The notes beneath the pieces were generated by a model. The model was not told the origin of the DNA. It made no database searches and saw only the letters and a list, made by a program, of their open reading frames with translations. Shown here piece by piece: positions 5,712-12,452 of a stretch of DNA of 38,022 nucleotides (within the stretch, counting starts at the first letter, position 1; the number at the start of each line of letters is the position of its first letter). This DNA comes from CTSoil-075 sp964292325 (GTDB taxonomy: Bacteria; Bacillota; Negativicutes; DSM-13327): NCBI GenBank assembly GCA_964292325.1, contig CAXYVG010000025.1, forward strand, positions 1-38,022. Reading direction: 5' to 3'. The position numbers and the translations under genes were made by a program.

Positions 5712-6368
5712 ATGGGGTATAACACTGATATTGTGGATGATGATAATGTTTCAGCTTACGGTAAGCTAATATATTTTGTTTTATCAAAGTATGTCAGTAA
5801 AGATGGAATTTGTTGGCCATCAATAAAGAGAATTGCAGATAATGCTGGAGTATCACAAAATACTGTACGTCGAACAATAGCAGAATTAAGTTCCTTAGAT
5901 TGGTTAGAAGTTGAAATTAGGAAAGCTGGTAATGGTACCAATGATACCAATTTATACTTTTTACCAAAACTTAAAGGTACTTCATCACAGGTAGGCAGTG
6001 GGTTCACCACAGGAAATACCCCCCTCCCTGACGTGAAGACGAACTTATCCAATATAACTTATCCAATTAACTATAATAATATATCCGATGATGAAAAAAG
6101 TATTCTTGAATATTTGCCTAAAATAAGCGGTTATCCATTTGATGAAAAAAAGGATATTCAGCAAGTAAGAGAGTGGCTTGCAAATTATCCATCCTATCAT
6201 GTTTTTAATGAACTAGAAAAATTCAATGCCTGGTGGCGAGATAAAGAGAATAGTTTTAAAGGCAAAAAGAATTTTCGATCTAGTATAACTAATTGGTTAA
6301 AGAAAACCAAAATAGAACAAAATCCGAGTCGTATTATTACAAATAGGCTTGATTTAGACTTAGACTAA
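5712..6368 (+). CDS. HTH replication-initiator-like protein (218 aa)
   Basis: Residues 14-70 form a winged helix of the HTH_36 type: YGKLIYFVLSKYVSKDG, then WPSIKRIADNAGVSQNTVRR and a short wing. This domain is typical of phage and plasmid replication initiators and DnaD-like loaders. The C-terminal part (about residues 130-210, ending FRSSITNWLKKTK) resembles the C-terminal end of such replication proteins. ATG at 5712 has only a weak GCGGGTGTG upstream. The gene diverges from the truncated DnaB-like helicase. It is the only intact replication-type gene in the element and the best candidate to bind the 11-bp units at 4363-4655. Confidence 0.7.
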   Translation: MGYNTDIVDDDNVSAYGKLIYFVLSKYVSKDGICWPSIKRIADNAGVSQNTVRRTIAELSSLDWLEVEIRKAGNGTNDTNLYFLPKLKGTSSQVGSGFTTGNTPLPDVKTNLSNITYPINYNNISDDEKSILEYLPKISGYPFDEKKDIQQVREWLANYPSYHVFNELEKFNAWWRDKENSFKGKKNFRSSITNWLKKTKIEQNPSRIITNRLDLDLD

Positions 6369-6613
6369 GGGGGGCTAGTGATGTCTGTAGTTGATTTAGA
6401 AACAAAAAAATATACTATATCTTGCATGGTACAGGGTGAGGAGTATGCAAGAACTGATTCGAGTCTAAAGAATATTCTCTTACCAACAGAGAACGAAGGC
6501 ATATTCCCCTTAATGCGCCATGTTCTTATCGTCCACGGAGTAATAATTTTTCCTGTAGGGTCTAAATTTAATGCCAGTTCTTTATCGTTTAGTACTGTAT
6601 TCACGTTCATCAT
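6365..6613 (-). CDS. Excisionase/AlpA-like HTH protein (82 aa)
   Basis: The core PWTIRTWRIKGNMPSFSVGKR followed by IFFRLESVLAY is the winged-helix pattern of the HTH_17 (MerR-like excisionase) family, with the wing carrying GKR. The N-terminus could be ATG 6613, ATG 6610 or GTG 6604; the GGGAG site fits GTG 6604 best (9 bp). The last 25 residues (TMQDIVYFFVSKSTTDITSPP) look less ordered and overlap the end of the convergent gene at 5712-6368 by 4 bp. It follows a second protein of the same type with a 32-bp overlap, so the pair is translated together. Confidence 0.65.
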   Translation of the reverse strand: MMNVNTVLNDKELALNLDPTGKIITPWTIRTWRIKGNMPSFSVGKRIFFRLESVLAYSSPCTMQDIVYFFVSKSTTDITSPP

Positions 6614-6821
6614 CTCCCTGCTCTGGTGGATTTAAAAAAGAATCTAAACACCAACTAGGTATAATTAAACGCTTCACCCCTACTTTAAAAGCTTGAAGTT
6701 GCCCAAACTTGATCATCTTGTCTACCGTGTTCATTGATACTCCTAGGATTAAACACACCTCATTTTTACTAAAAGCTTTCTTGGTCATATCGATTTTAAT
6801 TGTTTTTACTGGTCTCGACAT
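6582..6821 (-). CDS. Excisionase-like HTH protein (79 aa)
   Basis: Residues 15-61 (AFSKNEVCLILGVSMNTVDK, then a wing with VGVKRLIIP and SWCLDSFL) match the DNA-binding excisionase family HTH_17. AGGAGG lies seven bases before ATG 6821. In integrative elements such proteins direct excision by the neighbouring tyrosine recombinase or act as AlpA-type activators. It is downstream of the MerR-like gene (70-bp gap) and overlaps the next excisionase-like gene. Which of the two is the true excisionase cannot be told from sequence. Confidence 0.8.
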   Translation of the reverse strand: MSRPVKTIKIDMTKKAFSKNEVCLILGVSMNTVDKMIKFGQLQAFKVGVKRLIIPSWCLDSFLNPPEQGDDEREYSTKR

Positions 6822-6891
6822 TATAAATACCTCCTACATCTATTTTATATTATTCATTTTGACGAGTATAATATTATATAAAATCCAGCTT

Positions 6892-7554
6892 TTACGCTGG
6901 ACTTATACCATGTTTCTTTAATATCTTTTTTAATTGCTTATTTTCTTGTTGTAATTTTATTATTTCTTCTTCTAGTTTTAAATTCTCTCTTCGAAAATAA
7001 AACGATTCTTCTTCATAAATTGCTATAGACTCGATTAAGCTTCTAGTATCTTTTGTCGATGAAATAATAAAATCTTTCCATTCACCAGCAACCACAAGTG
7101 GGACATATGTTTTACCATCTTTTTCTTCCGGAAATAAATCCACCAGATTTTCTTTCATATATTTTACAGAAAATCTTATTCTAAAATCATTATTATCATA
7201 TTCAAAAAAATTCCATAGAAGCTTGTATTTCTTTTCTATTTCTTTTGATTCTAAATCATTATCGTTTTTTTCATTTTCTAAGCTGTTAAGAATCGAGTCA
7301 ATTTCAATTTTCGCAATCATTATTCCATAAATTATCTCGTTTTTTGTGAATTTTTTACTTTTCACTAACATCCATGCTGAAAAGAAAAATATTGGCGTAT
7401 TTTCCGGATACTCCGAAAAACGCCCCTGCGCTCGTCCTCCGGATCCTCGTTTCGGCATCGGGATTAATCCATCTTTCTCAAACCTCAATAATGTACTTCT
7501 ACTTGTATTCACCCCCATTTCTCTTAATTTTCTCAAAACCTCATCAGGGGTCAT
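6892..7554 (-). CDS. MerR-like regulator with C-terminal coiled coil (220 aa)
   Basis: Residues 1-52 form a MerR-type winged helix: TPDEVLRKLREMGVNTSRST, LLRFEKDGLIP, then a glycine- and arginine-rich wing. The middle is helical and acidic. The C-terminus (about residues 178-215: RRENLKLEEEIIKLQQENKQ) is a leucine-rich coiled coil that would mediate dimerisation. AAAGGGTGAT precedes ATG 7554. It is divergent from the integrase with only 140 bp between them, so it probably regulates integrase and the excisionase-like genes that follow it. It lacks a recognisable ligand-binding domain. Confidence 0.75.
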   Translation of the reverse strand: MTPDEVLRKLREMGVNTSRSTLLRFEKDGLIPMPKRGSGGRAQGRFSEYPENTPIFFFSAWMLVKSKKFTKNEIIYGIMIAKIEIDSILNSLENEKNDNDLESKEIEKKYKLLWNFFEYDNNDFRIRFSVKYMKENLVDLFPEEKDGKTYVPLVVAGEWKDFIISSTKDTRSLIESIAIYEEESFYFRRENLKLEEEIIKLQQENKQLKKILKKHGISPA

Positions 7555-7694
7555 ATTATCACCCTTTTATACAATTCACTATGATTAGTATAATATCATT
7601 AGCTTTCCACATTTACAAGCTTTTTTTATTTTTATTCCCCCTTGACCTACTTATAATATCCATTTATTATAAGTAATCAAGGAAGGTGAATATC

Positions 7695-8969
7695 ATGGCA
7701 TCAGCAGGCAGCATCCAAAAAACAGGAGAAACTAGCTGGAAATTAACCGTTTCGGGCGGGTTTGATGGCTCTGGCAAGCGTATTAGGCATACTAAAACTG
7801 TTAAGTGCACCAGTGAACAGCAAGCCAGAAAGGAATTAGCTCTATTTGTTGCTGATATCGACAAAGGCAATATAAGTACCTCAGGAAAAATGACCTTAAT
7901 TGAATACTTCGCCTACTGGGAAGAACATTACGCTATACCGCACCATAAAAAGAAAACAATTGCTTATAATAAAAGTTTATTTAAACGTATAAGTGCAGCC
8001 ATGGGGCATTTAAGACTGGATAAAATACAACCTAAACATCTGCTAAGCTTTTATAAAAATCTTGCTGAATCCGGCATCCGTCAGGACCCTAATGCTGCTA
8101 GGCGTAAAGTTGCCATCAATACAGAAAAGCCAGTGAAAGACACTCTTTCACCTAATACGATACGCAAATATCACATATTACTGCATACACTCTTGGGACA
8201 AGCCACCCAATGGCAGCTTATAGCCTATAACCCGGCTGATAAGGTAGAAGCACCTAAAGCAAAGAAGACTCATAAACAAATCTATGATGAAGAAAATACA
8301 GGTAAATTTTTAATACTCCTGCAAGATGAAGAACTTAAATATCGTTTATTAGCCCTGCTGGCTTTATCTACTGGCATGAGAAAAACAGAACTCTTTGGGC
8401 TGGAATGGAAGCACGTTGATTTCACAGCCAATACGATCAATATTGAGCAAACAAGTCAATACCTCCCAGGAGAAGGAATCTTTCAAGATACAACTAAAAC
8501 AGAAGAAAGTACCCGAATGGTTACTGTTCCTACATCAACCATGGAGCTACTTAAGCAGCATAAAGCTCAGCAGGCTGCTAACCGCTTAAAGCTTGGCGAC
8601 AAGTGGCGGCCAGACATCCCCAAAGAAGAGAAGATTATTGATACCGAACGCATCTTTACCACATGGAATGGTAAACCCGCCCATCCTGATAGATTTAATA
8701 CATGGCTACGGAAATTCGTTATAAAACATGATCTACCACACATTACACCACATAGCTTTAGGCATATGGCAGCTACCTATTTGATTACTGGTGGTGTCGA
8801 TTTGCGAACAGTTGCCGGCAAATTAGGTCATGCCAATTCGAATACAACTCAACTTGTATATTCACACCTAGTCAAATCTGCTGAAAAAGAAACGGCTAAT
8901 ATGATGGAATCGTTCATTCAAAACAGTACGGAAAAAGCTCAACTAAAAAAAGCACAGGCTAAAAAATAG
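7695..8969 (+). CDS. int: Tyrosine recombinase (integrase), Tn916/phage type
   Basis: The 424-residue protein has the three expected parts. An N-terminal arm-binding domain (about 1-55) is AP2-like (SWKLTVSGGFDGSGKR). A SAM-like core-binding domain spans about 65-185. The catalytic domain (about 200-405) carries Arg229 (GMRKTE), His353 and Arg356 (HSFRH), His379 (LGHAN) and nucleophile Tyr389 (VYSHL). All catalytic residues are present. ATG at 7695 is preferred over GTG at 7686 because AGGAAGG lies at proper distance. It reads toward the tRNA gene and sits beside attR, the common position for integrases of tRNA-targeted elements. Confidence 0.95.
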   Translation: MASAGSIQKTGETSWKLTVSGGFDGSGKRIRHTKTVKCTSEQQARKELALFVADIDKGNISTSGKMTLIEYFAYWEEHYAIPHHKKKTIAYNKSLFKRISAAMGHLRLDKIQPKHLLSFYKNLAESGIRQDPNAARRKVAINTEKPVKDTLSPNTIRKYHILLHTLLGQATQWQLIAYNPADKVEAPKAKKTHKQIYDEENTGKFLILLQDEELKYRLLALLALSTGMRKTELFGLEWKHVDFTANTINIEQTSQYLPGEGIFQDTTKTEESTRMVTVPTSTMELLKQHKAQQAANRLKLGDKWRPDIPKEEKIIDTERIFTTWNGKPAHPDRFNTWLRKFVIKHDLPHITPHSFRHMAATYLITGGVDLRTVAGKLGHANSNTTQLVYSHLVKSAEKETANMMESFIQNSTEKAQLKKAQAKK

Positions 8970-9013
8970 CTTGCGCTTATAGGTTCTGTTGGTGCCAATT
9001 TGTAGTTGTTTAA

Positions 9014-9041
9014 AAGCAACTGTCACTAAGACTGTCACCAA
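9014..9041 (+). repeat. Right integrase arm-type repeat
   Basis: It matches 717-744 at 25 of 28 positions and holds two tgtcac units 12 bp apart (9021 and 9033). It lies between the integrase stop codon and attR. Confidence 0.7.
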
Positions 9042-9049
9042 GTAGACAT

Positions 9050-9076
9050 AAAAAAAGAGTCTGCATACCTGCAAAC
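9050..9076 (-). terminator. Terminator of tRNA-Arg, half supplied by the element
   Basis: On the minus strand GTTTGCA, loop GGTA and TGCAGAC form a 7-bp stem (one G-T pair) followed by TC and seven T. The first arm lies in the duplicated core; the second arm and T-run lie in element DNA. The same position at the left end lacks a matching arm. Confidence 0.7.
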
Positions 9077-9135
9077 CCGTTAATTTCATGGTGACCCCGG
9101 AGGGATTCGAACCCCCGACCTATTGATTCGAAGTC
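9067..9135 (+). repeat. attR: core inside the intact tRNA-Arg gene
   Basis: This is the second copy of the 69-bp core. It spans the tRNA 3' half from the anticodon loop outward plus 22 bp downstream. To the right the sequence continues into the tRNA 5' half, so the gene is restored by the insertion. Confidence 0.9.
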
Positions 9136-9165
9136 AAGTGCTCTATCCAGCTGAGCTACGGAGCC
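9089..9165 (-). tRNA. tRNA-Arg (anticodon TCG)
   Basis: Read on the minus strand the 77-nt gene starts GGCTCCGTAGCTCAGCTGG and ends with encoded CCA. The acceptor stem pairs with G-T wobbles, the D-stem is GCTC/GAGC, and the anticodon loop is CTTCGAA with TCG at the centre. The T-loop is TTCGAAT. It decodes CGN arginine codons. It is the integration target of the element to its left. Confidence 0.96.
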
Positions 9166-9194
9166 ATGCAATGGACTAAATTAGCCACTTATCT

Positions 9195-9223
9195 ATTATA
9201 TCGAAGACAATCGACAATGTCAA
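9195..9223 (-). promoter_or_regulatory. Consensus sigma-A promoter of tRNA-Arg
   Basis: On the minus strand TTGACA (9218-9223) and TATAAT (9195-9200) are exact consensus boxes with a 17-bp spacer. The predicted start is about 22 bp before the tRNA. Confidence 0.9.
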
Positions 9224-9277
9224 TTACGTCTTACCATATTTCATTATCTCATTTTACCATTAAAGGAGATTTTTAGT

Positions 9278-10006
9278 ATGCTCAACATCACAACTCTTTA
9301 TGATTGGTTCCATAAGTACTACTACAAATTTTATTCTTCTGATCCAGAAATTATGGCGATGGTTCAGCTTAAAGAAAAGCATAGCCTGAGCGTTGCCAAA
9401 AACGCACGAGATTTGGCGATGCATCTTACATTATCTACTGAAAAGATTAATGTAGCCGAAATTATCGGGCTCCTGCACGATATCGCTCGTAGCGAACAAG
9501 CGCATTTAAAGACTTTTAATGATTGCATTTCTTTCGATCATGGCGATCGAGGAGTATTACGAATTAAAGAGACAAAAATACTCGATACACTGGATGAGGA
9601 ATTAACAGAAATAATTTTATTTGCCATCCAGTACCATAATAAGATGACAATCCCGGCTACTAGCCCCGAAAAAATGCTACTCACTCGTATTATCAAAGAT
9701 GCCGATAAACTAGATATTTTTAGGGTATTACCGCCTGTAACAGCCGATCATAATTATTCTCCTACTTTAATAGAGTTACTAAAAGAAGGTAGAGTGCTTC
9801 CATTCTCTGAGATAAAAACGATGGCTGATAAACGCCTAATCCGATTAGGTTGGTTATATGACATCCATTATCCATGGACACTTACCCAGTTAGTCAATGA
9901 AGGTTACACCTGTCAATTACTGGATTCATTGCCAAATACTCCTCCACTTATTGAAATCAAAAACCATTTTAATGCTTATATCAAAACTAGTTGCCTCACC
10001 AACTAA
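9278..10006 (+). CDS. HD-domain metal-dependent phosphohydrolase family protein (242 aa)
   Basis: The HD signature is complete: His35 (EKHSLSV), His67-Asp68 (GLLHDIAR), a histidine near 120 (QYHNK), and Asp141/Asp143 (KDADKLDIF). It has no extra sensor domain, so it is a stand-alone HD hydrolase of the broad family that acts on nucleotides or phosphoesters. The substrate cannot be read from sequence. A Shine-Dalgarno AAAGGAG precedes ATG 9278. It stands alone on the plus strand between the tRNA gene and a shared bidirectional terminator at 10099-10140. Confidence 0.85.
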   Translation: MLNITTLYDWFHKYYYKFYSSDPEIMAMVQLKEKHSLSVAKNARDLAMHLTLSTEKINVAEIIGLLHDIARSEQAHLKTFNDCISFDHGDRGVLRIKETKILDTLDEELTEIILFAIQYHNKMTIPATSPEKMLLTRIIKDADKLDIFRVLPPVTADHNYSPTLIELLKEGRVLPFSEIKTMADKRLIRLGWLYDIHYPWTLTQLVNEGYTCQLLDSLPNTPPLIEIKNHFNAYIKTSCLTN

Positions 10007-10098
10007 TCTCTGCTTATAGGCAAACGATCATTGTAAATGGCATCACCTTACCATCATATTATTTCCTTCATTTTACTAATACAATCTATGCGTCGATG

Positions 10099-10140
10099 AA
10101 ATAAGGAAGGACTACTCTATCGAGTAACCCTTCCTTATTT
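10099..10140. terminator. Bidirectional intrinsic terminator
   Basis: The perfect 12-bp arms aaataaggaagg (10099-10110) and ccttccttattt (10129-10140) sit between the convergent HD-domain gene and the amidohydrolase gene and can end both transcripts. Confidence 0.85.
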
Positions 10141-10159
10141 CTATCTCATACCAAAAATC

Positions 10160-11329
10160 TTATTTTTTTGCTAACATAATCGCTGCATTCGCCATAATTT
10201 CCACACCATAACCTAGTGCATCTTCATCAATATCATACATTGGATGGTGTTGCGGATAAACAATACCTTTCTCTGGATTACCAACCCCAACAAAGAAAAA
10301 GGCACCAGGGACTTTTTCTAAATAATGAGAAAAATCCTCACCAGCCATGACAGGATTAATGGTCAACACATTCTCTTGGCCAAGAACAATCGCTCCTGCT
10401 TCGCCAATCACCTTAGAATACTCGGCATAATTGATAATGGGGGGAAAGCCTAGCATTTTATCGATTTCATAAGTAGCCCCATTTGCCTCACAAATACCTT
10501 TGGTGATTTGTTCAATACGTTCGAAAATAAGATTTCGAATTGTTGGTTCAAAAGAACGAACGGTTCCCCTTAAAACCGCTGTATCTGGAATGATATTAAA
10601 GGTTTCACCAGATTTAAAATAACCTAATGAAACAACAGCCTGCTCTAAAGGATCGATATTGCGACTAACTATCGTTTGTAATGCTACCGTTAATTGCGCT
10701 CCAATCAGCAATGCATCAACTGTTTGATGAGGCATAGAACAATGTCCGCCTCGCCCTTTGATTGTAATGGTAAATTCATCTGGTGAAGCCATCAAACGGC
10801 CAGCAGTAATTCCAATTGTACCTGCCTTTACTGGCTGCCAAAGATGCGCACCAATAATTGCATCCACTCCCTGTAAAGCACCTTCTGCAATCATCGCCTT
10901 TGCCCCACCAGGAAAATTCTCCTCGCTAGGTTGAAATAAAAAGCGAATATTTCCTTCCAATTCTTCTTTCATTTCAACCATAACTTTTGCTACGCCAACT
11001 AGCATTGCAATATGTCCATCATGACCGCATGCATGACATACACCATACGTTTGCGATTGATAATCTGTACCACATTCATCAACCAATGCTAATGCATCCA
11101 TATCTGCGCGAATCGCAATTGTTTTTCCGGGTTTTCCCCCTTGCATTTCGGCAATTACACCTGTACCTGCAATCGGGCGACAAGCAAGACCAAGGTCTGT
11201 CAACTCTTGCAAAATACGTTTTTGTGTATTAAACTCCTGCGCGCTCAATTCTGGAAATCTATGCAAATATCGACGAAGTTCAATAATAGATTGAGAATAC
11301 CGCTGTACAATCGAATGAATAGATTTCAT
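10160..11329 (-). CDS. M20 family amidohydrolase (N-acyl-amino-acid/hippurate hydrolase type)
   Basis: This 389-residue protein has the full M20D layout. The metal-binding motif CHACGHDGHIAML is near residues 97-109. QPSEENFPGGAKAMI follows near 133-147 with the catalytic glutamate pair. A dimerisation domain begins with KGRGGHCSMPHQ, and the final metal ligand is in the NPVMAGEDFSHYL region and PQHHPMYDIDE. The family removes acyl groups from amino acids, or in relatives deacetylates N-acetyl-diaminopimelate. The exact substrate is not clear. It lies 49 bp after the HD-GYP regulator and ends that operon. Confidence 0.9.
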   Translation of the reverse strand: MKSIHSIVQRYSQSIIELRRYLHRFPELSAQEFNTQKRILQELTDLGLACRPIAGTGVIAEMQGGKPGKTIAIRADMDALALVDECGTDYQSQTYGVCHACGHDGHIAMLVGVAKVMVEMKEELEGNIRFLFQPSEENFPGGAKAMIAEGALQGVDAIIGAHLWQPVKAGTIGITAGRLMASPDEFTITIKGRGGHCSMPHQTVDALLIGAQLTVALQTIVSRNIDPLEQAVVSLGYFKSGETFNIIPDTAVLRGTVRSFEPTIRNLIFERIEQITKGICEANGATYEIDKMLGFPPIINYAEYSKVIGEAGAIVLGQENVLTINPVMAGEDFSHYLEKVPGAFFFVGVGNPEKGIVYPQHHPMYDIDEDALGYGVEIMANAAIMLAKK

Positions 11330-11378
11330 ATTATCATCAACCTTTCTGTAATGTATCCATTTTCAAACGCTCCCCTAA

Positions 11379-12401
11379 TCAATTTGCCGTTTTTTTTATG
11401 TTAAGAATTTGTGGCAACGCTTCCGTAAAAGCAACTACTAACTTAGGATCAAAATGTCGTCCACTCCCCTGTTCAATCTCGGCTATCGCATCTGCCTCAG
11501 ACCAAGCTTTCTTATATGGACGCTCACTCGTCAATGCATCAAAAACATCAGCGATCATTACAATACGGCTACTAAGAGGTATATCTTCCCCAGATAATCC
11601 ATAAGGATACCCCGTTCCATCCCATTTTTCATGATGACTCAATGCAACCTGCCTCGCTATTTTCAATAATTCAGAAGGATGTTCACCGATAATCTGTGCG
11701 CCAACAGTAGTATGCGTTTTCATAATTTCCCATTCTTCTGGATCTAGCTTTCCAGGTTTTAATAAAATCCGATCAGGAATACCAATTTTACCAACATCAT
11801 GCATTGGCGCTGCCTGTAATAAAAGATTAGCTTCTTCCATGCCAAGCCCAAAAGCCAAGGCAATAACACGGGAATAATTACTCATTCTAAAAATATGGTT
11901 TCCTGTTTCCTCATCACGATATTCAGATGCTGCACCAAGGCAATGAATAATCCGCAGGCGGGTATCATCAATTTCAGCCGTTCGCTCTCTAACTTTATTT
12001 TCAAGTGCCCGATTCTGGTCAAAAAGATTCAAATGCGTTTTGACTCTCGCCTGAACAATTGCCGGGCTGACAGGCTTGGTAATATAGTCTACTGCTCCCA
12101 GTTCAAAACCTTTTGTTTCATTTTCTACTTCATCCATAGCACTTACAAAAATAACCGGTATATTACGTGTTTTAAGATTGTCCTTTAGCTTCTCACATAC
12201 TTCATAGCCACTCATCCCTGGCATCATAATATCTAATAGTATCAAATCTGGAGGAGACGGTGCCATCGCTATCTTTAAAGCCATAGCACCATTGATCGCT
12301 ATTTTAATCTGATAGGTTGGCCGTAATATTTCACTTAGCACGTCGATATTAGCTGGCACATCATCTACAATTAAGATAATCTGTTTTTCCATTTTTCCCA
12401 A
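11379..12401 (-). CDS. Response regulator with HD-GYP c-di-GMP phosphodiesterase domain
   Basis: The N-terminal receiver (about residues 5-120) has the DD pair in ILIVDDVPANID and the phospho-acceptor in LILLDIMMPGMSGYEV. A short helix links it to an HD-GYP domain (about 150-330) with MHDVGKIGIPDRIL, ALSHHEKWDGTGYPYGL and RIVMIADVFDAL. All signature residues for c-di-GMP hydrolysis are present. TTG at 12401 is preferred because AGGGGTGAT ends three bases before it; ATG at 12392 is the alternative. The gene lies 51 bp after the hybrid kinase gene, so this is the probable phosphorylation partner. Confidence 0.92.
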   Translation of the reverse strand: MGKMEKQIILIVDDVPANIDVLSEILRPTYQIKIAINGAMALKIAMAPSPPDLILLDIMMPGMSGYEVCEKLKDNLKTRNIPVIFVSAMDEVENETKGFELGAVDYITKPVSPAIVQARVKTHLNLFDQNRALENKVRERTAEIDDTRLRIIHCLGAASEYRDEETGNHIFRMSNYSRVIALAFGLGMEEANLLLQAAPMHDVGKIGIPDRILLKPGKLDPEEWEIMKTHTTVGAQIIGEHPSELLKIARQVALSHHEKWDGTGYPYGLSGEDIPLSSRIVMIADVFDALTSERPYKKAWSEADAIAEIEQGSGRHFDPKLVVAFTEALPQILNIKKTAN

Positions 12402-12452
12402 AGCTATCACCCCTATTCACATTATTTATATTTTTTCAAGAATAGTGATCTG

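Larger units (their letters stand above)
540..9135. mobile_element. tRNA-Arg-integrated element (tyrosine integrase, PICI-like or decayed plasmid-like)
   Basis: The element is bounded by a 69-bp direct repeat at 540-608 and 9067-9135 that covers the 3' part of tRNA-Arg plus 22 bp downstream. The integrase lies next to the right end. The contents are an integrase, a MerR-like regulator, two excisionase/AlpA-like proteins, an HTH replication-initiator-like protein, a truncated DnaB-like helicase, an iteron-like region, an XRE regulator and a GNAT protein with a small partner. No structural, packaging, relaxase or conjugation genes are seen. Size and gene order fit a satellite island or a degenerate integrative replicon. 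That classification is inferred; the boundaries are read directly from the repeats. Confidence 0.88.

Noticed and set aside
6378..6635. 85-codon plus-strand frame after the replication-initiator-like gene
   Set aside because: A G-run lies upstream and the first 30 residues look protein-like, but most of it is antisense to the excisionase-like HTH at 6365-6613, which matches a known fold. A short real gene truncated here cannot be excluded.
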